Shown piece after piece: positions 1 to 11,255 of a stretch of DNA of 64,000 nt (positions are counted from its first letter, which is position 1; every line of letters starts with the position of its first letter). The stretch comes from Pinus tabuliformis. Taxonomy: Eukaryota > Streptophyta > Pinopsida > Pinales > Pinaceae. Both the position numbers and the translations under genes were made by a program. The stretch spans positions 826,034,757-826,098,756 of the forward strand of contig CM062814.1 in assembly GCA_031772625.1 (NCBI GenBank), read 5' to 3'. The notes beneath the pieces are model-generated. The model was not told where the DNA came from and did not search any database. It saw only the letters and a program-made list of their open reading frames with translations.

Positions 1-980
1 CACATACTCTTTAACATATTGCTAGGGACTTGGTCATAAACCCTAGAATACTTCATTAAGGCTTATATCATAACAAATTTTATTACATCTAGGGTTTCAA
101 TGTTTTATTCAAAGGTATGACATACCCTATTACAACATATAGAAAACCCCAGAAACAATTCAAACAAATATAGTATCTAACAACTTTCAAAATTCATATG
201 TTACACTTCCTACTAGGATTTCATGTAAACCCTAGATTTTATACATGAGCTCTAACAATCAAAACCAATCATAGCTCAATCAACATCATGACTAGAATTT
301 ACTAGGGTTTGATGTAAACCCTAGATTTCTATCTACAAATTCTCAACAATCACTATATATATTTATAGATTCCAGATTGGCATATCACACATACTAGAGA
401 AATTAACTACTACTAGGGTTTAGCTGCAGAACCCTAGATTTACCAAACAACATCATCCTAGACCATCAGAATTTGGCTAGGGCTTGTTTCCAAACCCTAG
501 GGCTTATGATCATTAATAATTAGGTCAACACATATATCTAGGAATTCATCATCAATCATAAGCATAACATATGCCAGGCAATATTAACATATTAGACATA
601 TACTGACCTAGACTAAGCTAGGGTTTCAACCAAATGAACACATACCTAGGGTTTCATTCCTAGGATCTTATTCTAAGGACATAACAAGGTTTTGCTTATA
701 GGCCCAACCAAACCCTAAATATCTAGGGTTACACAACATAGCAAAGCAAACCCTACTATACCAAAATTTCAAAGGTTACAGATTTCAAACAACGTCATTC
801 AACCCTAACAAGTTAGGTTTTTATGATCATATCGAAATCCCAAACATGACATCATAAAAAAAAATTTCAAATATCATTTCCCAATAACCCTAATCAGTTT
901 TAGGGTTTCAAACATTAACTTTATCATACCCTTAGGTTAGGGTTTTCCAGAGAACCCGTTTAGGGTTCTATAAGAACAAT
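1..980. repeat. Cluster of telomere-motif hairpins
   Basis: AT-rich non-coding sequence in which CTAGGGTTT-like and AAACCCTAG-like motifs recur, mostly as facing pairs that can form hairpins. Clear pairs lie at 22-46, 213-235, 302-324 (9-bp stem, 5-nt loop), 413-437, 477-500, 711-730, 801-820 and 886-907 (8-bp stem). The stem is constant and the loop varies. The motif resembles the plant telomere unit TTTAGGG but is not in a head-to-tail array, so this is not an ordinary interstitial telomere block. Origin unknown; it may be a degenerate satellite or part of a larger repeat running off the left edge. Confidence 0.6.
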
Positions 981-1137
981 CAAGGATATAACGAGGGTAG
1001 ATTTATCAAGTGATGAATCACCAAAAATAAGAATCATTATGATTCAATATAGCTAGACATAAGGATGTTAGTAATAGATTATCAGATGAATAAACATTTA
1101 TTATAAAGAAATCAATGTTTTGTAGTTTAAGGCATAC

Positions 1138-1208
1138 CTTTGTTCCTTAACAAACCTTGTCTTGGGAGGTCCTCTTCCATACTCCTTGAGGATATAGCAG
1201 ATGTTTTC
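1138..1208 (-). other. Exon-like segment downstream of copia gag
   Basis: On the minus strand a 71-nt open segment is bordered by a TTAG acceptor-like end and an AAG|GTATG donor-like end. It translates to a peptide containing ILKEYGRGPPKTRFVKEQ. It lies just past the copia gag remnant in the same orientation. It could be an exon of a captured host gene or a chance open segment; I do not recognise the peptide. The rest of 981-1448 shows no other coding signal that I can support. Confidence 0.2.
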
Positions 1209-1448
1209 CTAATCAAGACAATAAAGGGAGAATGGTGATTAGTATTTAATATAATCAAAACTTAAATAAGTACATGAAACTAGAAATTGAAAGGAAATGC
1301 GATACTTAACTTTGGGAGATGTTGGGAGATCCCTCCAAAGCTTGGGGGATACCTATAAACTTATAAAAACAATAAAAATGTCGTTTTCAAAAACATTTTA
1401 AAACCTATCAATTCTAAACATTAAAAATACAAAATAGAATATCTAAGA

Positions 1449-2347
1449 CTAGAAGTAAAGGACTTGGTAGTGTAAGTCCCTTATATCAGATTCTTCGGGT
1501 TTGGATTTCTTTAGGTCTTCTTCTTCAGCAATATTGGCTTGATCTCTTTCTCTCTTCTTATTTCTTGGATTGTTGGGACACTCACTCATGTAGTGACCCT
1601 TCTTATAACATTGATAACATTCCACTTTGGACATGTCTACCTTCCTGTTTGGTCCTTTCAATTTCTTGAAGTTTCCTTTGTGTTGAGAAGTGTAGGCATT
1701 TGCAACTCCTTCACGATTGGCAACTAGTGAGATCCTTAATTCGTCTTGACTACAAGTAGTCCATAGTTCTTCAAAAGTAGGAGTTTCCTTCCAACTGCTA
1801 AGTCCTGCAGCAAATGCACACCAAGTAGGTGGCAATCATAATTGAGTAGTGATCACAAGTTCTTTGTGTAGAACAATTTCATCAATGACCAAAAGATCAT
1901 CTTTGATTCTTGCTTTCTTCACAAAGAAGGAGGCCACTGTGTCTTCTTTAGTCATATTTGTGGTTCTTAATTCATTCTTCAAGCTTGCTACTTAACCAAT
2001 GTTCTTAATAGTGAATAACTTTGACAAGGCCTCATGCATTTCCTGAGCATGATTAATGTTGGATATAAATGGGACAAGGTTGTCCTTTATGCCTTCTACC
2101 ATTAGAATCATGGCCACTAATTCTAATTTTTTGAACTTCACTTTATTAGCACACTGGAGTCATCTGTAGGCATCCTTACTTTTCCTTTGACCAAGTCTAG
2201 TACCTTGTTCTTTTCAAGGATGAGGTCAATCCTCTTTTTCCAAGACCTATAGTTTGAGGCTCCTTCAAGTTTGTTCTCTCCCTTGATTGTGTTAGACATT
2301 GTCCTTGAAGATAGTAGGCTTATTTCCTTGAATGATTCCTTGATCAA
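1449..2347 (-). pseudogene. Ty1/copia gag remnant
   Basis: Fossil gag of a minus-strand copia element. The N-terminal piece (2347-2138) carries the NYRSWKKRIDLIL pattern typical of copia gag (UBN2/DUF4219 type). The C-terminal piece (1835-1449) has a CCHC zinc knuckle, CYQCYKKGHYMSEC, after a basic stretch. Gag forms the particle and its knuckle binds the RNA. It follows the PBS and LTR at 2384-3398 in the expected order. No protease, integrase or RT follows before the window edge, so this is either a gag-only derivative or a rearranged copy. It is broken. Confidence 0.8.
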
Positions 2348-2383
2348 ATACTTGAGACTGCCTTTTATTCTTTCTTCACCAAA

Positions 2384-2395
2384 GCTCTGATACCA
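2384..2395 (-). other. Primer binding site, initiator tRNA-Met type
   Basis: Minus strand reads TGGTATCAGAGC directly next to the LTR end. This is the standard plant copia PBS complementary to the 3' end of initiator tRNA-Met, and it fixes the orientation and the LTR boundary. Confidence 0.85.
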
Positions 2396-3398
2396 TGTTA
2401 GAAAATAAAAAACATAGAAATATATTCTTATACTTGATAATTATTTGTGATGTTCTTGATTTATTATTAGGTTTCTTTATCTTCTTTATTTTAGTTCATC
2501 AAGAAATTACCAAAGCAGTAGCACATAAATCAATGGACACCAGATATAAGCACACAGCTAGGGAAAACCCCTCTCTAGGAGAAAATCTAGTCAGTAATTC
2601 TTCCTTCAATAGTTTTCCTGATACATTCCAAGAATCTAGACCTTGAGACAGACATTACTCCACACCAAGTCAACCTTCTTCTTCCTTTGTAGATGATATT
2701 ACTTGACCTGGCAGCAACAACAGTAGTAGCAAAACTTTCTTGGACCCATCAACTTTGATATTGCTTTGGAGACCCTGGATCTTCACTTAGAAACTTCGAA
2801 CTAGGCCCAATATAAATTCCTGAGGCAACGACACCCAACAATAACAACTTTGACATGTACTTGTTCTTGGCAGCAGCAACATGGAACAAATGGTAATGAC
2901 ATCATCAAGAGAACTTTGATCTTCCAAACTAGGGCACGAGAGAGAGAGAGATAGAGAGAGAGAGAGATGCACCAAAACTTCGATTTTCCTTTCTTCCTTC
3001 TCCTAAACCAAACTCACACTTATTTTTCTTTCTTCCTTCACTTCACACTTTTTCCCAGCTTCAAAGAGATATCGAACTATCTTGAGTTGATGTCCTCCAA
3101 ATGGAATTCAAATTGCTTCATTTATAACCTTTTGGTGAGGTCGAATAGTCCTCCTTGAGGCCGACTTGATCATCTTAAGGCTGACTTGGTGTAGAGGCAA
3201 CATATTTCATTTTTGACTCTATACTAAACATTTTTTATATGATTCAAAAGCCCAAGAAGGGTCTCTTTAAAAGTACAATGACTCTATTAAGTCACAATAA
3301 TAATAATAATAATTATTTTCTTTATTCTTTTGACAAGTACATTACATGATGACTCAAATACATTTAAGGAAGACTGAACCTAGTTACATTTTCCAACG
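2396..3398 (-). mobile_element. 5' LTR of minus-strand copia element
   Basis: About 1,003 bp between the PBS and the LINE. The ends form the short inverted repeat TGTTAGAAAA / TTTTCCAAC, as in copia LTRs. A GA-rich microsatellite lies inside at about 2939-2966. No partner LTR is in the window, so the other end lies to the left or is lost, and no target duplication can be read. The LTR interrupts the LINE reverse transcriptase, so it inserted after the LINE. Confidence 0.7.
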
Positions 3399-3841
3399 TC
3401 TTTTCCTCGGGGCTTAAATCTAGGAATGAAGAATTAATAACACCTCCCATACACAAAATTTTGAGAGAGAAACCTACCATTCTTACCAAGTCTTTTAAGA
3501 TTAAATCCCATATTTGCTAATAAATAAAGCAAGGAAGCCATTCGACTTAGGTGCCTTGTCTAGGTGGAAGGAGAAAAATGCCTGACATAATTCTTCAACC
3601 ATTGGAGAGATGATCATATGGCCATTCATTTCTTCTTTTACTAATTCTGAGATGTTTTCCAGCATGATGTTCATTGCCTCTTCATTACTATGGTCATAGG
3701 CCTTGTATACATTACTAAAGTGAGCGTAAGCGACATTTTGGATGGCTTAGAAGTCTTCTATTTTTTGTCCCTGTACATTGATTTTTGAGATACTGTTTTT
3801 CCTTTCCCTATTCCTTGCTTGATTATGGAAAAATATGCTAT
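3399..3841 (-). pseudogene. L1 LINE ORF2, start of reverse transcriptase domain
   Basis: Minus-strand continuation of the LINE that resumes at 9190. The translation contains NSISKINVQGQKIEDF, then AYAHFSNVYKA and SPMVEELCQAFFSFHLDKAP, matching the region just before and at the start of plant L1 reverse transcriptase (family pattern I..EEI..AVFSL..DKAPGPDGF). The rest of the RT is missing because the copia LTR lies at 3398. The reading frame has in-frame stops near its left end. Its right edge is the TCCTA target site of the LTR element at 3847-9184. Confidence 0.75.
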
Positions 3842-3846
3842 TCCTA

Positions 3847-5705
3847 TGATCCAGGGGGCTCTGGAGAGGATAAAAAATCAAAGTCTTTGGATTTCATTGA
3901 AACCAAGACTAGATCAAAGAGGTCGACTTCCTGATTCCAACGACGTAGATGACACTCAAATTTGATTTCGTATGTGATAGTTAAATGCAGTTAAAGGGAC
4001 CAATACTTTCATTACCAGCTAAATTTGGAGCCTAATTAAATTTGATAGAATGAATAAATCTGGTGGAGCCGCTAAATTTGGCAATAGCTAACCGAGCGAT
4101 AATTTGGAACTGAATGGTGGCTGGAACTGGTCAATTTATTGCTTGTTTAATTTGTCCAATAACCCCTAAAAATCCAGCAATGGTTTTTAAGTGGTTGTTT
4201 TAAACAAATTTGAAAAAAAAGGGTCGGCGGGTTGCCAAACCCCACCAACCCTTAACAAACATTGAATATATATGGGGTGGGACACCAAAATGGTGGACCT
4301 GCCACTTAGTAAATGGTCAACCAATTACAAAGAATTTGGGCTGTCGGGGATCGAACCGACCCAACCATTGGACCTAGGGCCGATGGGTATTGAATTTGCC
4401 CAACCATTGGCTGGCTCGCCCAACGGGCGACCCCATATAACATGCCAACCACAAATAAAATGCTGCCAATGGTTAATAACAAACCAACATAGATAATACT
4501 CTGTCAAAAAAATAAAACCAACGCGCCAATTTTGGTCAGGGGAGGTTTTGAACCCTCGACACCATGAAACTGATGTCCATTTTAACCCATGTGCAAATGG
4601 TCGACATTGGTAAATCGATCGACTCGAAAAGTATATAAACTCAAACTTTCACCCAGTGGAGGAACAATGAGAATGACCAGAAACTAACACTAAGTGGGCA
4701 TGCAAAACAAGGAGAAGAACCATGATCAGGCACGTAGAACGAAGTAGTGGACTAGAGAATATGTGAGGAATCTTTTAGATTCCCTAGGGGTTGAATTTTG
4801 ATGGTGTCAAAAATATGTTGAGTATATACTCATTTGAAAAGGCTTTTCGCTAGGAGTCTGATGGTGTAGATGATTTATGATTTGAGCAACTGATTTTTGA
4901 GAGACAAATGTTGTGCAGTGGAACCATGAAGGTGGAACCTTGACACAAGAATCTGCAAGGAATCTTTTAGATTCCTTGGAGGCCCAAATTTGACAGTTTC
5001 ATAACAAGGTCAACTTTATACTCAAATTTCATGATTTTTCGCAAGGATAAAGATGGCACAACTTGTTTCTTCATTTGAGTAGTTTATTTGTATTCCATCA
5101 TCAGAATGGGAGGTATATTGATTCTTTTGGTCACTTTGCTTATTTTTTTCCAGAAAATAGTCGTGTTTACAACCAATAGTCTCAGAATTTCGAGATGTAC
5201 ATGATGATGATGAGTATGCCTAGAATATGATTAGCAGATTCAAGAGGATCATTTTATGCCACTTATGTGTAATTAGATTCCATTTATGCCATTTGTATGA
5301 GAGATCATTCCTTTGTCACACTGAAGGAGACCATCTAGTGAATGAGATTTCTTTGTAGGAGAATGTATCTTGGGAGAGACATGCCACTCTAGATAAGGGT
5401 TTCATCCTTGTATTGACAGAGATTACATCATGTACTCATAATATTCCATGCAGAGACTAATGAAGTGGCCTCCCCAGTCTTGACCTAGGGTTTGGAGACG
5501 TAGTCCACACTAGACGAACTCTATTATCATATTGTATGTTATGGTTGCCTCATGATTATTACTTCTTTTTTATGGTTGATGAATTGCTAAAATGTTGTTT
5601 AGAAATGTATTGTTCATGTTTTCACATGAAAATATAAGTGTTAGCAAAAGGTCTTGTATAGTTGATATTCTTGTTTGTAACCATTCATAAAAAATTTCTA
5701 GATCA
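3847..5705 (+). mobile_element. Left LTR of the G-patch element
   Basis: About 1.86 kb, TG...CA, aligned along its length with 7362-9184. Non-coding; ORFs inside are not conserved between the two LTRs. It contains a stretch with tRNA T-loop-like motifs on the minus strand (4347-4357) that the right LTR does not keep. Confidence 0.85.
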
Positions 5706-5707
5706 AG

Positions 5708-5721
5708 TGGTATCAAAGTGG
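5708..5721 (+). other. Primer binding site
   Basis: TGGTATCAAAGTGG begins two bases after the left LTR. It is a near match to the initiator tRNA-Met PBS (TGGTATCAGAGC) and gives the plus orientation. Confidence 0.7.
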
Positions 5722-6054
5722 TCTGACCATTTTTCCAGGGATTGTGAATGTAATCACAGGAAAATCACTGAAGAAAGCAATAATGGAAGAGTTGGAAGGG
5801 ATTAACCATTGCATTCAAGTAGAGAATGTAAAGCTTTAAAGAATTCTCCAAGATGCAGAAGAAGATAAGTGAAAATTGAGGCTCCTGTTGGAGTAGGTTG
5901 TGGAGGAACAAATGAGGGAAGGTTCCACCAACCAAGGAGAGCTGGCCAAAGAAGATGATCAAGCATCATCAAAAAATAAAAGGTAAAAGAAACTTCTTCT
6001 TCTCTTGCTGCTATTTCTGTTGGAAGCATTGAGATACCCATTTTAGGAACATGC

Positions 6055-6620
6055 ATGAGAGTCCTCACCAAGATGGGGTACAAAGGAGGAGGACTTGGTG
6101 TTAATGTCCAAGGCATGACTCAACCATTGGAGGTTGTACGAAGGACTCAATTTGCAGGATCAGGTTACATTGGAGGAGAATGTTCAAAGACAACAAAAGA
6201 AAGGGGTTTTGCAAACAAAGTATCCAAGCCATTGTTGAAAACATTAAGGAAAAAGGATGCTGAGAGCATATTACAATCTTCCCCTGATAGTGAACATTGC
6301 AAAACAAGAGCTAAGGCATGTTCTTCTCGCAAGTATTGCACCAGAGAAATTGAGCATGCTATAAACGATCTCGATATTCTAATGTTCCTTTTGATTACAA
6401 GTGGATTGACAATGATGAGAAAAATTCATGCCATAGAAAACTATGTACTTTTTGTGGCTTGTATAACCATGTGGTTGCCAAGTGTTGGAAAAAAATGGCA
6501 ACAAGGAGGATAAGACATGAAGACCCTTCTTTACATTAAGAAAGGAAGAAGGTCAAGAAAGGTTGAAGGAAGAATATGTTTTGTAGCCATTGCAATCAAA
6601 GTGGACATAAGAGAGAAACA
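6055..6620 (+). pseudogene. Gag-like remnant with G-patch and zinc knuckles
   Basis: An open stretch from 6055 to 6513 begins with LTKMGYKGGGLGVNVQGMTQ. This fits the G-patch signature (hydrophobic-x2-MGw-x-g-x-GLG-x-n-x-qG), a glycine-rich nucleic-acid-binding module known after the protease in betaretroviruses and found in some plant retroelement proteins. Further on (about 6430-6620) are CCHC-type knuckle motifs with the pattern CxxCxxxxHxxxxC, including FCSHCNQSGHKRETCW. The order suggests a gag or gag-pro tail. It is the only coding trace in this element, and it is broken. Confidence 0.6.
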
Positions 6621-7033
6621 TGTTGGGGGATCCATCCAGAGTAACCACTGAAGGAGGACCAAAAATAACTTGTGAAGGAACCAATCAATGAAGTTGATCA
6701 ACAAGAGAAGTGGCTATGGGAAGAAGACCCATTAACCTAGTTTGGTAAGAAATGGGGATTTATAAGTAGTTGGGCATGGACACATTTTGTAAATCACATG
6801 TTGCAAGATGTTTGTAAAAGTGATGAAGTGTTTTCCATCACTTATGAATGCAACATGGTGATATTCTTGGCCTTTTAGTTGATAGCTTGGGATTTGGTTT
6901 CTATTATTATTCTAATGTAAACTTGACCATGAGTATGTTATAAACTCATGGAAAGTATGGGGTTTTCTCGGGTCATGTTTGTTCTTGTAAAAGAACATGT
7001 ATTTTTGAATTTAGGCTTCTGTCATCCATAATT

Positions 7034-7166
7034 ATGATTGTTAGGTCTTTCGGTACTATTCACATCTAGAGATTTTTGTCAACACATTTCGAACCAACTA
7101 GTTGGTTCGAAACATGTTGAAAAAAATATATGGATGTGATTAGTAACGAAAGATCCAATAATCAAC
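7034..7166. repeat. Foldback element or long hairpin, about 133 bp
   Basis: Two arms of about 66 bp are inverted copies of each other, meeting at a perfect 26-bp palindrome (7087-7112, centre ACT|AGT). TCAACA and TGTTGA continue the pairing outward after a 2-bp mismatch. The outer arms share the GATTRTTRGRTCTTTCG pattern with scattered mismatches. This could be a MITE-like foldback inside the LTR element or a hairpin belonging to the element's own RNA. No clear target duplication seen. Confidence 0.65.
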
Positions 7167-7361
7167 ATGTATTTTGCAAGTTGTACTACAGGTTTGCATA
7201 GAATACAAGTGTCAGTTCATCACTTATGGCTCCAAAGTACAAAGGTGAAGAAGAAGGAAGTGTGGCCTATTAGGGCACTTCTTGTGGAGATGGGGGAGTA
7301 CAATAGATTGCATATTGTGTTTATGATTTTGGAGGGCCAAAAGATCCTTAGTGGGGAGGAA

Positions 7362-9184
7362 TGATCCAAGTGGCTCTGGAGAGGCTCAAAAATCAAAGTC
7401 TTTGGATTTTGTCGAAACTGGGACCAGATCAAAGAGCTCGACTTCTTGATTCCAATGGTGCAGATGCCACTCATATCCGACTTTGTATGTGCAAGTTATT
7501 GGAAGTCAAAGTTTAAGTTAAAGGAATCAGTACTTTCGTCGCCAGCTAAATTTGGAAGACATACTAAATCTGGCGGAGATGCTAAATTTGGTGGTAGCTA
7601 ACCAATCAATAATTTGGAACTACGTGGTGGCCGAAAATGGTCAATTTTTTTCTTGTTTAATTTGTCTAGTGACCCCTAAAATTCCGGTGATGATTTTTGA
7701 GTGGTTGTTATTAAAATATATTAAAAAATTATTAAAAGGGTGGTGGGTGGCGAAACCCCGCCAACCCTTAACAACCATCGAATATATATGGGGCGAGCCA
7801 TCAAAATGGTAGACCCACCACATATTAAATGGTCAACCAACAAAGAATCCGAGCTGATGGGGATCAAAATTGCCCGACCATTGACCGTCTTGCCCAACGG
7901 GCAGCCCCATATAACACACCAACTACAAATAAAATGTTTCCAACAGTTAATAACAAACCACCATAAATAATACACCATCCAATAAATAAAACCAATGCAC
8001 CAAGTTTGGTCAGGTGAGTTTTGTAGCCCTCAGCCCCACAAAAACCGACCCCCATTTTAACTAATGTGCCAACAATCAACATTGGTAAATCCGTCAGCCC
8101 GAAAAATATTTAAACTTAGATTTTCGTCCAATAGAGGAACAAAGAGAGCATGTGGAACCCAACACTAAGTGGGCACACAAACCAAGGAGTAGAACACTGG
8201 GCGAGCATACAGAACAAAGTAGTAAAACCATACACTAGAGAATATGTGAGGAATCTTTTAGATTCCATGGGAGCTGAATCTTAATGGTATCAGAAATATG
8301 TCGAGTTTTTATTCATTTTAACTAATTTTTCGCTAGGAGTCTAATGGTGCAAGTGATTTTCTAATATAAGTAGCTGATTTTCCAAAGACAAATATTGAGC
8401 AGTGAAATCATGAAGGTGGAACCTTGATGTAGGAATTTGCAAAGAATCTTTTAGATTCCCTAGATGCCTAGATTTGACAGTTTCAGAATAGGGTCAACTT
8501 TATACTCAAATTTCATGATTTTTTGCAAGGAACATGATGGAACAACCCATTTATTCATTTGAGAAGATGATTTTTAGGCCATCATCAAAATGGGAGGTAT
8601 ATTGATGCTTTTGGTTGCTTTGATTATTTTTTCCAGAAAGTAGTCGTGTTTACAACTGGTAGTCTCAGAATTTCAAATGTATGTGATGATGATGTGTATG
8701 CCTCGAATATGATCAACAAATTCAAGAGGACCATTTTATGCTACTTATGTGTTAAACTCCATTTATGCCATTTGTATGAGAGATCATTCCTTTTTCATGC
8801 TGAAGGAGAACGTCTTATGAGTGAGTTTTCGTTATAGGAGAACGTCTCTTGGGAGAGACATGCCACTCTAAATAAGGGTTTCATCCTTGTATTGACAGAG
8901 ATTGAATCATGTAATCATCATATTCTATGTAGAGACTAATGAAGCAACCTTCGCACTCTTGACCCAGGGCTTGAAGACGTAGTCGACACTAGACGAACTC
9001 CATTATCATATCATGTGTTATGGTTGCCTCATGATTATTACTTTTTGTTTATGGTTGATCAATTGCTGAAGTGTTGTTTAGAAATGTATTGCACATGATT
9101 TCACATGAAAATATAAGTGTTAGTAAAAGGTCATGTATAATGGATATTTTTGTTTGAAATAATTCACGAAAATTTTATGAATCA
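7362..9184 (+). mobile_element. Right LTR of the G-patch element
   Basis: Aligns with 3847-5705; starts TGATCCA, ends ATCA, and is followed directly by the TCCTA duplication and the LINE. The purine-rich AGTGGGGAGGA just upstream (about 7350-7360) is a plausible polypurine tract. Confidence 0.85.
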
Positions 9185-9266
9185 TCCTATCACTAGAGGT
9201 TAGCCACACACTTCTGGATTTTTGTCTCCAGAACTCTTCCTCTTTCTTTAGCTTGGCATGGGAAGA

Positions 9267-10159
9267 CTATAAGATTTGAAATTCTTGTTGCAATAATTCT
9301 GTAGAAACATAATTTGTTTCTACTTGAGATTGAATGAGCTCTACTTTCCTTTCCATGGAGGCAAGGGATTCTTGATCTTCAAATTTTCCATTTTTGAGCC
9401 ACAACTTGATGTCTTGCTTTAATATTTTGATTTTGTTTTCCCAAATAGATATAGGATTGCCATCCACCCATTAATTCCATGAATTTGACTCCACCTCATC
9501 AAATTTAGGAGATTGTAGTCAAATGGACGAGAATATGAAAGGAAGAGGACCGTAATTAGGGGTAGATTCATTGACAACTTGATAGGACGATGATCCGATC
9601 CATTCCAAGAAAAGCTCAATCTGGAAGGCTTAATGTCCAGAAGGTGCATATAGTTGAGTGGCCTTCCATGGATTCTTGGAAGAGATCACGGACCAAAGAT
9701 TTAAGTCTCTTTTCTTTCTGACTAAGGGTGGTATTAAAACTGTTTCCTATGATACAATTTTCCCCAAACTCTGAGTCTTTTAAATCCATTAAGGATTTAC
9801 AACATTCTTGTTTATCTTTGAAAATGATAGGAATATAACAATTTGTGATTGAACATACATGGTTTAAAGCTAGAATTTGGAAGGAAGTGGCAATCCAATG
9901 TCTTGATTTCCTGATATTTACTAATTTGAGGTGAATCTGGTCCTAAAATGTTCCCAGGCCTTGACGCTCCTCGAGAGCAATTTGCAGAGAAGCAAATTTT
10001 GATCTAGATTTTATCTTGATGGGTTGAGACATCAACCTCATCCATTTTAGTCTCCCAGAAGAGGGCTATGGTTGGTTTCTCCTTTGCTATTATCAATTTT
10101 GCTTATGCTGTTCTTTTCTTTGTACCGAAGCCCCTATAATTCTTGGATATTATGTTCAT
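9267..10159 (-). pseudogene. LINE ORF2 endonuclease domain
   Basis: Starts at 10159 with MNIISKNYRGFGTKKR, the decayed form of the usual MNxxSWNxRGLG start of plant L1 ORF2. Further motifs follow in several frames: ALFWETKM (metal-binding E), CIIGNSFNTTLS (GDFN motif degraded to GNSFN) and WNGSDHRPI near 9600 (catalytic SDH). The linker before RT (9467-9267) reads as a helical, lysine- and glutamine-rich segment. The domain nicks target DNA in APE-type LINEs. Loss of the GDFN aspartate and several frame breaks make it inactive. Confidence 0.7.
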
Positions 10160-10759
10160 TATTTGCTTTTAGGATGTTATACCCCTTTGGAGGGGCCTGC
10201 AACTGCTCCCTTTTTTCCTTCTGATTGCTAAGGGATGGTACTCTAGAAGTCCATCTCTTTATATTTTTTCTATTAACTCTTTTCTTTTTTCGTTGTTGGT
10301 TTTCTTCCATGCTTTCCTCACTTTTCGGGTAATTTCATTCATGTTTCCCTCCTCCAATTTTTCATCTGCAGAGATCGCTATCTGGGCGTGGCCTGCAACT
10401 TCCTTTGAAGAGAGGTAAGCTTCCTCTTCTTCTTCTGACGATTCGTTGGAGGAATGTTGTGGGACTTCCAGAGTTTGATTCTCCTTTATTGGGGGATTTT
10501 ATCTGTGGGGGACTTCTGTATCCCAGAATTTCTGAGGAGGGCCTTATTCTTCATTCAGGTTTGTTAGGACTTCGAATTTGTTATTATGTTATTTATGGTT
10601 CCCAGATTGGGACGAATTTCCATGATTATCCCCAGATTTACTTTGTATTATTGTTCCCTTTGGCAGATGGGTTGATTTCCCTTGATTTAGGGCTTGTTAT
10701 TTATTAAATCCTCTTTTCCTCTTGGTTTGCTTCCATTGTTCTCCATGTTATCCTGTGTT

Positions 10760-11255
10760 TTCAGGGCGTGCAAAAGATTTGGATAAAATTATGGAAAAAT
10801 GTCCATATTCATGACAAATTCTACATTTAAAGGGAAATTAATCATAATCCACCTCCTGAATATGGGTCCAATCATCCATACACAAGTTGATTTCTACTGA
10901 AAACGTTTTTTCCAAATCAACTTCTACACAAATTCGAGGCAGGAAAAAAAACCCTCCCTAGATTCTGCACAATTAATATACTTCCCCAAGGAATTCCTGA
11001 TAAGTCTGAATGTAGCATCATTCCAACAATGTAATGGGAGATATGACAATTTAACCCAGATTGGGAAAATAGTGGGGATATCATAGTCTGGGTTAAATTA
11101 GGGTTCCACATATCTAAGTAGAGCCCTTGAGGTCCCATAAAATAGGGGCCACTTCTGAATATGAGGTCACGATCCCCCTTTGGCTTCCAATTCGTATCGA
11201 TCCAGGATTTTACAAATCTTGGGGAGGGCCATTGACCTGCAAATTTCCCAATCAA
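10760..11255 (-). pseudogene. LINE ORF1 (DUF4283-like, zinc knuckle)
   Basis: The open stretch 11255-10917 contains FAGQWPSPRFVKSWIDTNWKP and ends with SDLSGIPWGSILIVQNLGRVF, the usual features of the DUF4283 region of plant L1 ORF1 (RNA-binding protein of the LINE particle). Just downstream, near 10830-10790, a zinc-knuckle start FKCRICHEYGHFS is visible in another frame. After it comes a low-complexity acidic and basic tail up to ORF2. ORF1 is broken. Confidence 0.65.

Larger units (their letters stand above)
3847..9184 (+). mobile_element. Non-autonomous LTR retroelement with G-patch remnant
   Basis: Two long direct repeats (3847-5705 and 7362-9184) flank a 1.66-kb internal region. Both begin TGATCCA and end with ATCA, and the element is flanked by the 5-bp duplication TCCTA (3842-3846 and 9185-9189). 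A PBS-like site follows the left LTR. The internal region has only a gag-like remnant with G-patch and zinc-knuckle motifs and no RT or integrase, so it must have depended on a helper. The LTRs differ at roughly 15-18 percent of sites in the stretch I compared by hand, so the insertion is old. It sits in the LINE. Confidence 0.85.

Noticed and set aside
1-980. Interstitial telomere array
   Set aside because: Motifs are separated, in both directions and mostly CTAGGG rather than tandem TTTAGGG.
4347-4357. Pol III B box (minus strand) suggesting a SINE in the left LTR
   Set aside because: The aligned place in the right LTR has a diverged sequence and no insertion boundary or target duplication, so it is not a separate element.
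10405-10707. Plus-strand 100-codon ORF
   Set aside because: Antisense to the tail of LINE ORF1; low-complexity and with no match.
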